A DNA stretch of 24,627 nucleotides from Christensenella sp. UBA1224 (lineage in GTDB: Bacteria > Bacillota > Clostridia > Christensenellales > Aristaeellaceae): NCBI GenBank assembly GCA_002309235.1, contig DBXA01000024.1, forward strand, positions 52,803 through 77,429. Reading direction: 5' to 3'. Under the pieces are notes generated by a model. It was not told the DNA's origin, did not search any database, and worked only from the letters and a program-made list of their open reading frames with translations. This document shows, piece after piece, positions 1 through 6,366 of this stretch (its first letter is position 1; every line of letters begins with the position of its first letter). Made by a program: the position numbers and the translations under genes.

Positions 1-1172
1 TGACGGATACTGCCATGGGCTATGCGATGGCCGTATATACCTATGATGAGCTTGGCAACCTCACCAGCGAGAAGTATCTGGATATGCAGGCTCTCGGTGT
101 TGTGCCGGAGGGCTCTCAGTACGCCTACAGCCTGATGGATTACGATGAGGAGGGGCGTCTCATCAGCGAGGAATTCTTCGATGATGATGATCACCCGGCT
201 CCGGGCCGCGTGGGCTATGCCGCCCATTACATCACCTATACGGAAAGCGGCCTCGTTTCCGAGGAGTACTACCTGGATGAATCCCTGCAGCCGATGGCTG
301 TCGATGGCTGGAGCAGGCGCAGGATCGTCTCTGAGGATGCGGAGGAGCGCACTTACACCATGCGCGTCATGGATGAGACGCAGTCTGCCGATGCCTATAT
401 CGAGACGGAGCAGACTTTCGACCGCTATGACCGCCCGGTGCGCGTCAGCTGGTTCGATGCTTCCGGCAATCCCGTGACAGGGCCTTCCGGTGCTGCCGCT
501 GTTGCCTACGAGTATACCGGCCGCGGCCAGGTGGCTCTGGAGAACTACTACAATGCCGATGGCAGCGCCGCTGCCGTGGACGGCGCCTATGGCGTCAGCC
601 GCACCTATACTGCCTTTGGCAGGCTGGAAAGCGAGACCTGGCTTGGTGCCGATGGAGAACCGACAGAGACGGCTGAAGGCTACGCTACCATCCTCTATGA
701 TTACGATCTGAGCAATTCCACCCGTGTGGAGAAGTACTACCGCACCTATCAGGATGTGAACGGGCAGGCCTGCGCGGCCGCGAACGGCGCCTGGGGCATG
801 AGCGTGCTCTATTACCCCGCTGCAAGGGTATATGAAGTCACATTCCTGGATGCGCAGGGCGAACCCATGGATACGTCCGATGGCTACGCTATCCTTGAAT
901 ACGAGGAAGACGAGTACGGCAACAGGGTCTGGGAAGGCTACTACGATAAGCAGCATGGCCAGGCGGAGTGCCTGGATGGCTACTTCAGCAAGGAAAGCAC
1001 CTATGATAACGCCGGCCGCCTGGTGGCGGAGCGTTATCTGGACCGCTACAACAAACTGACCAACAACGCACAGGGCGTTGCCGGCTGGAACGGCTACTAC
1101 GATGCCGATGGCAATCTGGTGATCACCAGCCGCTACGATAAGGATCTCAAAGCCCTGGCGGACGGCCAGTAA
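1..1172 (+). CDS. C-terminal part of a YD-like tandem-repeat protein (5' end outside window)
   Basis: The frame is open to the left edge; an in-frame ATG at 15 lies inside a repeat, so the true start is almost certainly upstream. The visible part is about twelve tandem units of roughly 31 residues. Each has the pattern aromatic-rich strand, YDxxG-R/N, SExYYD, a DGxP-like turn, then a G-Y/A-W boundary. Clear examples are YDELGNLTSEKYLD, YDADGNLVITSRYD and LGADGEPTETAEGYA. This resembles YD/RHS-type or other beta-hairpin surface repeats, but the core RHS toxin signature is not seen and no C-terminal anchor or toxin domain follows. Such repeats are normally extracellular, which is inference here because the signal peptide is outside the window. 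The stop at 1170-1172 is part of the ribosome binding site of the next gene, so the two are probably co-transcribed. The region is GC-rich, unlike the distal glycan genes. Confidence 0.75.
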   Translation, partial: TDTAMGYAMAVYTYDELGNLTSEKYLDMQALGVVPEGSQYAYSLMDYDEEGRLISEEFFDDDDHPAPGRVGYAAHYITYTESGLVSEEYYLDESLQPMAVDGWSRRRIVSEDAEERTYTMRVMDETQSADAYIETEQTFDRYDRPVRVSWFDASGNPVTGPSGAAAVAYEYTGRGQVALENYYNADGSAAAVDGAYGVSRTYTAFGRLESETWLGADGEPTETAEGYATILYDYDLSNSTRVEKYYRTYQDVNGQACAAANGAWGMSVLYYPAARVYEVTFLDAQGEPMDTSDGYAILEYEEDEYGNRVWEGYYDKQHGQAECLDGYFSKESTYDNAGRLVAERYLDRYNKLTNNAQGVAGWNGYYDADGNLVITSRYDKDLKALADGQ

Positions 1173-1185
1173 AGGAGGGATAAGC

Positions 1186-2262
1186 ATGAAGACGATCAGT
1201 AAGCGCAATTCCCGTCCGACGAAATTCCTGAGGGCTCTGGCCCTTGTGCTCGCCCTCTGCCTCCTGCCGGTGTTCTCACTGGCAGAAGGCGAGGCGGCGA
1301 ATGACGATTGGGTCACCTTCCTCCTCATCTGCAACGAGGGCATGAACAACGATAAGGGCAATGCAGGCAACACCCTCATGGTAGTCTCCATGGAGCCTGC
1401 GGAAGGTAAGATTCGCCTGATGATGTTCACCTGGGATACCTTTGTGGATTATGAAGGCTACGATGTGCCCCAGAAGCTGGATATGCCGTATCGCAACAAT
1501 GGTCCGGAGGAGGCCATGAAGGTCTTCAACGCTAACTTCGGCCTGGATATCCAGTACTACATGTCACTCAACTATTTGAGCCTGGCCGGCATCATCGATG
1601 AGTACGGCGGTGTGACTGTGGATGTATCCCGTGCGGAACGCAATGCCCTCAACGGCATGGTGGCTTCCAAGAAGCAGCGCCTCCTGGATGAAGTGGGCAC
1701 AGGCATGCTCAGCCAGTTCGTGGTCGATATGCTCGCCAAGGAATACTACCTGACGGATTTCGGCCCCAACACGCGCCTCAATGGCCTGCAGGCCGTAGGC
1801 TTCGGCTGGCTGCAGTATGATTCCGTGTATAACTGCTGCGAGAGGGATGCCGAGGTCATCGCCGCTCTGTTCCACAGCGTGAGCGATTTCATGTCCGATA
1901 AGGTAGTCCTGTATACAGATGCTTCCGGTGTGCCGGAGAATACGGAAGGCCGTCATGCCATCAACCTGAGCTCCATGACGGAGGAGGATTACGAATTTAT
2001 CCGTCAACTGCTCTCGCCCATCTTCCAGATGTCTTCCAACAATCTGACGGAGGATGAGATCCGCTCCATTTCCCTGGCATTGGCCTCTGTTGCTTATCAG
2101 GCGACCCGCGAAGGTGCGAGCATCCTCGATTCTCTCAGCTATATCGTGCTCCCCCTGGAGGCAAAGCAGCCCTATGATAATGTTGCCGGCGCCCAGGGCC
2201 ATCTTGTGGATAAGGAAGCGAATATTGCGGCAGTCAAGGAATTCCTCTTTAAAGAGGATTAA
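1186..2262 (+). CDS. Divergent LytR-CpsA-Psr (LCP)-like secreted protein
   Basis: 358 residues. ATG at 1186 sits 7 nt after AAAGGAGG (1171-1178). Residues 14-33 form a hydrophobic signal-like segment ending SLA, followed by an acidic mature start. The body follows the LCP layout: FLLICNEG (45-52), NTLMVVSMEP (62-71), an IRLMMFTWDTF strand (76-86), then FNANFGLDIQYYMSLNY and the YGGVTVDV block. Near residue 200 comes NTRLNGLQAVGF, equivalent to the usual LNG-QALAYVR region. LCP proteins transfer lipid-linked glycans onto peptidoglycan at the outer membrane face. Here the usual R-x-D-T is A-G-N-T, IPRD is FTWD, and the YVRxR arginines are missing. Catalysis of the normal kind is therefore doubtful. 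A cleavable signal rather than a clear type II anchor is also atypical. It lies just upstream of loaP and the capsule genes. Confidence 0.75.
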   Translation: MKTISKRNSRPTKFLRALALVLALCLLPVFSLAEGEAANDDWVTFLLICNEGMNNDKGNAGNTLMVVSMEPAEGKIRLMMFTWDTFVDYEGYDVPQKLDMPYRNNGPEEAMKVFNANFGLDIQYYMSLNYLSLAGIIDEYGGVTVDVSRAERNALNGMVASKKQRLLDEVGTGMLSQFVVDMLAKEYYLTDFGPNTRLNGLQAVGFGWLQYDSVYNCCERDAEVIAALFHSVSDFMSDKVVLYTDASGVPENTEGRHAINLSSMTEEDYEFIRQLLSPIFQMSSNNLTEDEIRSISLALASVAYQATREGASILDSLSYIVLPLEAKQPYDNVAGAQGHLVDKEANIAAVKEFLFKED

Positions 2263-2286
2263 GCACAATACCCGCGCGGTACCGAC

Positions 2287-2301
2287 CGGCCTGGCGGGCC
2301 G
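2287..2301 (+). other. Short GC hairpin after the LCP-like gene
   Basis: A 5-bp CGGCC/GGCCG stem with a 5-nt loop lies 24 nt after the LCP-like stop and is followed by CTGCGGCTTT. It could be a weak attenuator or simply a GC-rich leader fold; there is no proper U-tract. The 193-nt gap 2263-2455 contains this, the larger hairpin at 2330-2373 and a 5-bp CCGGT/ACCGG stem at 2377-2389. I see no convincing promoter boxes in it. Confidence 0.3.
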
Positions 2302-2329
2302 CTGCGGCTTTGGAACATAAGGAAAAGGT

Positions 2330-2373
2330 CCCTCCCGTGCAAGGGCGGCGCAGTCTGCTCCTGTACGGGAGGG
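2330..2373 (+). promoter_or_regulatory. Strong leader RNA hairpin upstream of loaP
   Basis: CCCTCCCGTGCA (2330-2341) pairs with TGTACGGGAGGG (2362-2373), giving 12 pairs of which one is G-U. The 20-nt apical part can extend the helix (GCA/TGC around GTC). No U-run follows, so it is not a standard intrinsic terminator. LoaP proteins are known from Bacillus velezensis to act through RNA hairpins in operon leaders. A role as the autoregulatory or antitermination signal of this operon is therefore a reasonable inference but is not shown by the sequence alone. Confidence 0.5.
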
Positions 2374-2455
2374 TTCCCGGTTGGACCGGTCTGCTCACAC
2401 GCAGGCCGGATGGCGAAGCAATGCCCAAAACGCCCCCTGCGGTGAAAGGATGTGG

Positions 2456-2944
2456 ATGCCCATGCATGCGTATTGCCTCTTCTGTGAAACGCAGAAGGCT
2501 TCCTTCATCGCGCAGATGATAGAGCAGAACCATGGCTACCGCTGCATTTCTCCGCAGATCATACAGCGCAAATGGGTGAAGGGGGCCTGCCTGGAGGAAA
2601 AGCACAACTGGCTCCCCGGCTATATCTTCTTTTATGCCGATGAACCTCTTGAGAGGAAGTTTTATTTCCCCGGCGTCCTGCGCTGGCTGGGCGAAGGGGA
2701 GCTCACGGGGGAGGATCGGGCCTTTGCCCTCATGCTCTATGAGCGAAACGGCGTCATGGGCACCGTCCGCCTTACGGAGGTAGGTGACCGCTGCGTGGTC
2801 AATGAGCCTGCCTGGCGCGGTCTGGAAGGCCGCGTGGTCAAGCTGGACCGCGGCAGAAAGCGCTGCTGTGTGGAATTCTCCTTTGATAAGTCCAGGATAA
2901 CCGCCTGGGTAGGGTACGAGATGATCGGGCCGGCGGGGGAGTAG
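2456..2944 (+). CDS. loaP: Transcription antiterminator LoaP (NusG paralogue)
   Basis: 162 residues from ATG 2456, chosen because GAAAGG (2444-2449) then lies 6 nt upstream and the protein begins with the NusG N-domain strand (MHAYCLFCETQKASF). ATGs at 2450 and 2462 are alternatives, and the open frame back to 2381 has no NusG-like content. The NGN domain spans about residues 3-100 and includes LPGYIFFY (53-60), which matches the NusG LFPGYVF strand. A KOW domain follows at about 106-140 (VGDRCVVNEP, then RGLEGRVVKLDR). Proteins of this type bind RNA polymerase and suppress termination across long operons; LoaP is the clade found next to polyketide and polysaccharide operons in Bacillota. Its position at the head of roughly 20 kb of capsule genes fits that role. 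Its base composition is GC-rich and matches the upstream genes, not the glycan genes. Confidence 0.85.
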   Translation: MPMHAYCLFCETQKASFIAQMIEQNHGYRCISPQIIQRKWVKGACLEEKHNWLPGYIFFYADEPLERKFYFPGVLRWLGEGELTGEDRAFALMLYERNGVMGTVRLTEVGDRCVVNEPAWRGLEGRVVKLDRGRKRCCVEFSFDKSRITAWVGYEMIGPAGE

Positions 2945-3215
2945 TGGTTAGTGATTAGTTTTTAGTTTTTAGTTTTTAGTTTTCAGCAGGCAGTACTTCC
3001 GAGTTACGAATTCCGAATGCAGGGTGATGTAGAATGTAGAACGCAGAATGTAGAACGCAGAATGTAGAATTGTCTGGTTGAAAACAAAAAACTGAAAACT
3101 AACCACTGCGCACAGCGCGCTTCATTCTGCGTTCTGAATTCTACATTCTACATTGGAAACTGTTCCGAATTAAACTGCTGCCAACTACCAAACTACTGAG
3201 AACTTCCTGACAAGA
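2943..3215 (+). repeat. Heptanucleotide-phased intergenic element, copy 1
   Basis: This 273-bp stretch keeps an unbroken 7-nt register. It starts inside the loaP stop codon and continues to the ribosome binding site of the next gene. Recognisable heptads include AGTTTTT (2957, 2964, 2971), ATGTAGA (3027, 3034, 3048, 3062), ACGCAGA (3041, 3055) and the inverted TTCTACA (3139, 3146). Offsets between these families are multiples of 7 (70 and 182 nt). Block order is A (AGTTTTT), B (ACGAATT, CCGAATG), C (ATGTAGA/ACGCAGA), A' (complement of A, about 3076-3110), C' (complement of C, 3121-3154), then B-like and mixed units. C and C' share a 15-bp perfect inverted match (3027-3041 with 3139-3153). A second, same-orientation copy lies at about 4018-4321. 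No transposase, direct target repeats or open frame are seen inside. Confidence 0.9.
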
Positions 3216-3229
3216 AAAGAGGGTTGCTC

Positions 3230-3505
3230 ATGACAGGAGATAATGTTGTTACTGCGGTTTTATCCAATAACGATCGTTACAGTATCTTTTCCTTTGGCGA
3301 TACCCGCATAAAGTTTAAGACATCGCCCTATCTGCTTCACTATGATGCTGTCAGGAAATGGCGAAACGGCTATATAGAATGCATGGCTACATATTCGACT
3401 ATGAGTGAACCTGTGGAAGAATATATCGATTTGAGATTTATTGCCCAGCGGCTCAGAATGCCGGAAGATGTTTTCCAAAACATTAGAGAGGTGAAGGTAG
3501 GATGA
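3230..3505 (+). CDS. Small protein of unknown function, first of a three-gene cassette
   Basis: 91 residues from ATG 3230, preceded by AAGAAAAGAGGG ending 6 nt upstream. A TTG at 3224 is in frame but abuts that site, so I prefer the ATG. The protein has no signal peptide or membrane segment. It begins with beta-strand-like sequence (VVTAVLSNNDRYSIFSFGD), has a basic middle (YDAVRKWRNGYIECMATY) and an acidic C-terminal block (EEYIDLRFIAQRLRMPED). The end recalls DUF2442-like and similar small clostridial proteins that finish with an IDL helix, but I cannot assign a family firmly. It overlaps the next gene by 4 nt (ATGA), which suggests translational coupling. The cassette sits between two heptad-phased elements, downstream of loaP. 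Toxin-antitoxin or small regulatory complex are possible roles with no direct support. Confidence 0.75.
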   Translation: MTGDNVVTAVLSNNDRYSIFSFGDTRIKFKTSPYLLHYDAVRKWRNGYIECMATYSTMSEPVEEYIDLRFIAQRLRMPEDVFQNIREVKVG

Positions 3506-3729
3506 ACGCGAAAGAAATCGCTGATATGGCTGATATGATCGTGGCGGGATACGCTTACAAAGTGAAAGACGATTATATTGAGGTAACGGATCTCAGCCAG
3601 CCGACGAAGACAGCAGTCATTCAGGGAGGACAGGTCGTGGAGTCGCTCATGACCGATGAGGAAGATGATATCCTTTTGAAGTATTACACCGTTAATAAGG
3701 ATCTACTGGAGGGCATGCTCAGTGCCTAA
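3502..3729 (+). CDS. Small acidic protein of unknown function, second of the cassette
   Basis: 75 residues from ATG 3502, which overlaps the previous stop (ATGA). GAGAGGTGAAGG just upstream supplies the ribosome binding site. The protein starts with a helix (NAKEIADMADMIVAGYAY) and continues with two or three strands (YIEVTDLSQPTKTAVIQGGQVVES). It ends with an acidic helical tail (DDILLKYYTVNKDLLEGMLSA). The mixed alpha/beta pattern without cysteines or membrane segments suggests a compact soluble protein. Single-copy overlap at both ends with its neighbours argues for a fixed three-protein unit made in set ratios. I do not recognise an enzymatic motif. A partner or immunity role to its neighbours is speculation. 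Confidence 0.75.
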   Translation: MNAKEIADMADMIVAGYAYKVKDDYIEVTDLSQPTKTAVIQGGQVVESLMTDEEDDILLKYYTVNKDLLEGMLSA

Positions 3730-4003
3730 GTACTTTCCCTTCAAGATAGGCGGATATTATCTGTACTTCACTTCACATTGTACCCTGGAATGCATGCATG
3801 TACATGCCAGTGATGAAGAGTTGAGCGAGGGCGGATCCGGAAAGTTTTTTGTTCGGAGCGATGGCAGCTCTGTTGTCGTAAACCGTGGAAAACTGAATGA
3901 CAGGGAATTAAACATCATTCAGAAATTCATCAAAAACAACTACGAGACGATGTACGCCACATGGCGCACTTTAAGTCTCAACGGCTACTATGAAGGCAAT
4001 TGA
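3722..4003 (+). CDS. DUF4160-like small protein, third of the cassette
   Basis: 93 residues from GTG 3722, inside the 3' end of the previous gene (8-nt overlap), with GGAGGG (3708-3713) 8 nt upstream. The layout matches DUF4160: a short N-terminal strand pair (FKIGGYYLYFTSH), a His-containing motif where the family has PPHFHV (here CMHVHAS), a strand with a serine-rich turn (FFVRSDGSSVVVNRG), then the C-terminal helix (LNIIQKFIKNNYETMYATW). DUF4160 genes are widespread next to other tiny genes, often with DUF2442-type partners in mobile or defence-like settings, but their biochemical role is not established. Assignment is by pattern only, and the PPHFHV motif is degenerate, so I hold it at moderate confidence. 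Confidence 0.7.
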   Translation: MPKYFPFKIGGYYLYFTSHCTLECMHVHASDEELSEGGSGKFFVRSDGSSVVVNRGKLNDRELNIIQKFIKNNYETMYATWRTLSLNGYYEGN

Positions 4004-4017
4004 ACGTTACCGATAGC

Positions 4018-4321
4018 TGATAGTGATTAGTGGTTAGTTTTTAGTTTTCAGCAGCAGTACTGTTGATTCCGAATTATACCTGCGCAGCTTGATTCCGAAT
4101 TACGAATTTCGAATGCAGGGTAATGTAGAATGTAGAACGCAGAATGTAGAATTATTTGGTTGAAAACTAAAAACTGAAAACTAACCACTGCGCACAGCGC
4201 ACCTCATTCTGCGTTCTGCGTTCTACATTCTACATTGGAAACCGTTCCGAACTACGCACTCCGAATTCCGAATTAACGAAGCCGGATGGGTGCGCTGCTG
4301 AAAACGAAAAACTACCAAAAC
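4018..4321 (+). repeat. Heptanucleotide-phased intergenic element, copy 2
   Basis: This fills most of the 334-nt gap between the mini-cassette and the acyltransferase gene. Block order is the same as copy 1: A (4022-4049), a B-rich stretch with extra units (4063-4111), C (4122-4153), A' (4160-4189), C' (4206-4236), then B-like units (CTCCGAA, TTCCGAA). A 32-nt run in A' (4169-4200) is identical to copy 1 (3087-3118). C and C' form a 23-bp perfect inverted repeat (4122-4144 with 4214-4236) around a 69-nt loop that contains A'. The 7-nt register is broken once at a 6-nt unit (4050-4055) and again before 4091, then holds to the end. No start codon with a good ribosome binding site lies inside. 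Confidence 0.9.
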
Positions 4322-4337
4322 AAAGGATGAAAACACT

Positions 4338-4871
4338 GTGCAAGAACTGATAGATCCGGAAGGGACAATAAAACGCGCCGCCAAAGCTCTGCTGATCATC
4401 GGGGCAGGCGGCCATGGGCATGTTGCCGCAGAGACGGCCAAAGCTCTTGGGTATCAGGTGTTCTTTCTGGATGATGATAACCAAGAGGCTATCAGCAAGA
4501 TCGACGATTTGGAGCGGTTCATCCACCGTTATCCGTTTATATTTATCGCCATAGGTGACAATGCTTTGAGACAGCAGCTGACAGAAAAAGCGGAAGCCCT
4601 GGGCGGCAATTTGGTTAAGCTGATCCATCCTTCCGCTTATATCAGTCCTTCTGCATCCATAGCAGCAGGGACCATAGTCGGACCAATGGCAGCAGTCAAT
4701 ACGAACAGTGTTATAGGCAAAGGCTGTATCATATCAATAGGGGCTATTGTCGATCATGATGTTGTGGTTGGTCCTTACGCGCATCTGAATGCCGGTTCTG
4801 TTTGCCAGGCCAGAAGCGTGATCGAGCCTGGTCAAAAGCTTGAAGCTGGCGATATAGCCAGACGATTATGA
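4338..4871 (+). CDS. NeuD/PglD-like sugar acyltransferase (left-handed beta-helix)
   Basis: 177 residues from GTG 4338; AAAGG at 4322-4326 is 11 nt upstream. The ATG at 4327 is in another frame and hits a stop after seven codons. Residues 16-75 form the N-terminal Rossmann-like fold of this family (LLIIGAGGHGHVA at 18-30, FLDDD at 43-47, FIAIGDN at 69-75). HPSAYISP (97-104) starts the hexapeptide-repeat beta-helix. His140 in IVDHDVVVG matches the catalytic base seen in PglD and related enzymes. The family transfers acetyl or other acyl groups from CoA to an amino or hydroxyl group of a nucleotide sugar in the cytoplasm. The protein is shorter than the usual roughly 210 residues because it ends soon after the His-bearing coil, without the final GNPA-type coil. 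It leads a GC-moderate trio with a deacetylase and a sugar transferase; no matching aminotransferase is present. Confidence 0.85.
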   Translation: MQELIDPEGTIKRAAKALLIIGAGGHGHVAAETAKALGYQVFFLDDDNQEAISKIDDLERFIHRYPFIFIAIGDNALRQQLTEKAEALGGNLVKLIHPSAYISPSASIAAGTIVGPMAAVNTNSVIGKGCIISIGAIVDHDVVVGPYAHLNAGSVCQARSVIEPGQKLEAGDIARRL

Positions 4872-4887
4872 TACTGGGGGAAAGGAA

Positions 4888-5559
4888 ATGAATATACTCT
4901 TTGTTGTAGCGCATCCGGATGATGAGGCGCTCGGGGCAGGGGCAACCATCCATAAATTAGCGTCAGAGGGCAATAAAGTGGCTGTCTGCACCATGGTAAA
5001 GGATGCGCTGGCCCGCGCGAACCTCTCGGAAACACTAAAATCGGATCAGGAAAAAGCCTTTGAGATCATGGGCGTCTCCAAAACCTATAATGGAGATTTC
5101 CCGAATATCCAGATGAACACCGTACCGCACCTGGAGCTTGTGCAGTTTATCGAATCCGCAATAGAGGATTTCGAGGCGGAATCCATCTTTACCCATCATC
5201 CCTCGGATACGAATAACGATCATGTCATGACCAGTTACGCCGCGCAGGCAGCATCCCGCCTTTTCCAGAGGCGACCGGGGCTGCCCAAGCTGAAGCAGTT
5301 CATCTATATGGAGGTGCCTTCCAGCACGGAATGGTCCTTTGATTCCTCAGCCAATCGCTTTGCGCCGAACATGTTTGTGGAGATCGGCAAGGAGGGCTTG
5401 GATCTAAAGTTGAAGGCGCTGGAAGCCTATACCGGCATCATGCGTCCATATCCACATCCCCGCAGTGAGGAGGCTATCGTAGGCCTTGCAGCGTACCGCG
5501 GGGTACAGGCGGGCTGCAACTATGCGGAGGCATTCGAATCCGTATTCTACAGGACATAA
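4888..5559 (+). CDS. PIG-L (LmbE-like) N-acetylglucosaminyl deacetylase
   Basis: 223 residues; ATG 4888 follows a GGGGGAAAGG ribosome binding site. The zinc-binding AHPDDE motif is at residues 8-13 and its partner HPSDTNNDH at 104-112, so the three metal ligands (His9, Asp12, His112) are in place. The length is normal for bacterial PIG-L enzymes. These hydrolyse the N-acetyl group of GlcNAc-type sugars, either as small molecules or lipid-linked. There is no signal peptide, so it should act in the cytoplasm. It is 16 nt after the acyltransferase gene and 20 nt before the phosphoglycosyl transferase gene, so the three are likely one translational group. A deacetylase next to an acyltransferase suggests replacement of an acetyl group by another acyl group, which is inference. 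Confidence 0.9.
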   Translation: MNILFVVAHPDDEALGAGATIHKLASEGNKVAVCTMVKDALARANLSETLKSDQEKAFEIMGVSKTYNGDFPNIQMNTVPHLELVQFIESAIEDFEAESIFTHHPSDTNNDHVMTSYAAQAASRLFQRRPGLPKLKQFIYMEVPSSTEWSFDSSANRFAPNMFVEIGKEGLDLKLKALEAYTGIMRPYPHPRSEEAIVGLAAYRGVQAGCNYAEAFESVFYRT

Positions 5560-5579
5560 CAGGATAAGAGGAAACTGCG

Positions 5580-6299
5580 TTGATATACCAGAAACTCTCT
5601 GCCATCGCAAAAAGGCTTTTTGATATACTCGCCTCCGGTATCGCGCTTGTCGTGCTGAGCCCGGTGTGGCTCATTGCCGTTATCGGCATTGTAGTCTCCG
5701 ATCCGGGCCCTGTTTTTTATATGGCGAACAGGGTCGGTAAAAATGACAGACCCTTTAAAATGTTCAAATTCCGCTCCATGCGGGTGGATAAAAACGCCGA
5801 TGAAAAGAATTTTAAAGCCGATACGAACAGGATCTTCGGCTGGGGGGAATTCATACGCAGGACGAAGATAGATGAGTTGCCTCAGCTCCTGAATGTGTTT
5901 GCGGGTCAGATGTCCGTTATAGGCCCCCGCCCCGCCTCGGCAGATCAGGTTGCGGTAACCAGGGCTGGCCGCTATGCGCAGATCAGCGTGCTGAAACCCG
6001 GCCTTTCCGGTCCCTCCGCCCTGTATGATTATATCTATGGCGACCAGGTGCAGGATGAGGAGGAGTATAAGGAAAAGGTCCTCCCCACCCGGCTGGATCT
6101 GGATCTCTATTACCTGAAGGTGAAAAGCCTTTGGTATGACCTGAAGATGATTTGGTATACCCTGATATGCATTTTCGGCCTTATGGTCAAAAAGTTTCCG
6201 CATTGGATGTATGAAGAGCTGGTTGAGGCGGCGGGGACGATGAAAAATAACGAAGGTATAATCTTTCGGGATAGTAATATGGTTTCATACAGACGGTAA
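5580..6299 (+). CDS. Undecaprenyl-phosphate sugar phosphotransferase (PglC-like monotopic PGT, PF02397)
   Basis: 239 residues from TTG 5580, preceded by AAGAGGA with 7-nt spacing. No ATG start would keep the N-terminal helix. The N-terminal re-entrant membrane helix (residues 12-40) has the Ser27-Pro28 break typical of PglC-like enzymes. The catalytic Asp98-Glu99 dyad lies in KIDELPQLLN, followed by GPRP (115-118). It transfers a sugar 1-phosphate from a nucleotide sugar to undecaprenyl phosphate on the inner membrane face, the first committed step of repeat-unit assembly. The size fits the short PglC class with a C-terminal extension of about 40 residues. The gene is the last of the higher-GC block; base composition drops visibly right after it, at about 6300. 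Confidence 0.9.
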   Translation: MIYQKLSAIAKRLFDILASGIALVVLSPVWLIAVIGIVVSDPGPVFYMANRVGKNDRPFKMFKFRSMRVDKNADEKNFKADTNRIFGWGEFIRRTKIDELPQLLNVFAGQMSVIGPRPASADQVAVTRAGRYAQISVLKPGLSGPSALYDYIYGDQVQDEEEYKEKVLPTRLDLDLYYLKVKSLWYDLKMIWYTLICIFGLMVKKFPHWMYEELVEAAGTMKNNEGIIFRDSNMVSYRR

Positions 6300-6366
6300 A
6301 GTGAGAAACATTTCAGCAGTAATCGCTATAAAACTCTTCTGATATGAGAGAATAGGACGACCGATA

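Noticed and set aside
1564..2268. 234-codon open frame on the minus strand
   Set aside because: It lies wholly opposite the LCP-like gene, shows no domain, and has no ribosome binding site or operon partner. It mirrors the codon pattern of the real gene.
2381..2455. Longer N-terminus for LoaP from an upstream ATG
   Set aside because: The extra residues have no NusG similarity and overlap the leader hairpin region. The ATG at 2456 has the well-placed ribosome binding site.
3027..3154. CRISPR-like array from the repeated GTAGAAT-type units
   Set aside because: Units are 7 nt with no spacers of constant length, and the second half is inverted. No cas genes are present.
2943..4321. Pair of insertion sequences or a composite transposon
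   Set aside because: No transposase, no clear terminal inverted repeats at the element ends and no target duplications were seen, although the direct-repeat layout is noted as a possible recombination substrate.
5547..6203. 218-codon open frame on the minus strand
   Set aside because: It is opposite the phosphoglycosyl transferase gene, whose catalytic motifs are intact, and has no recognisable domain.
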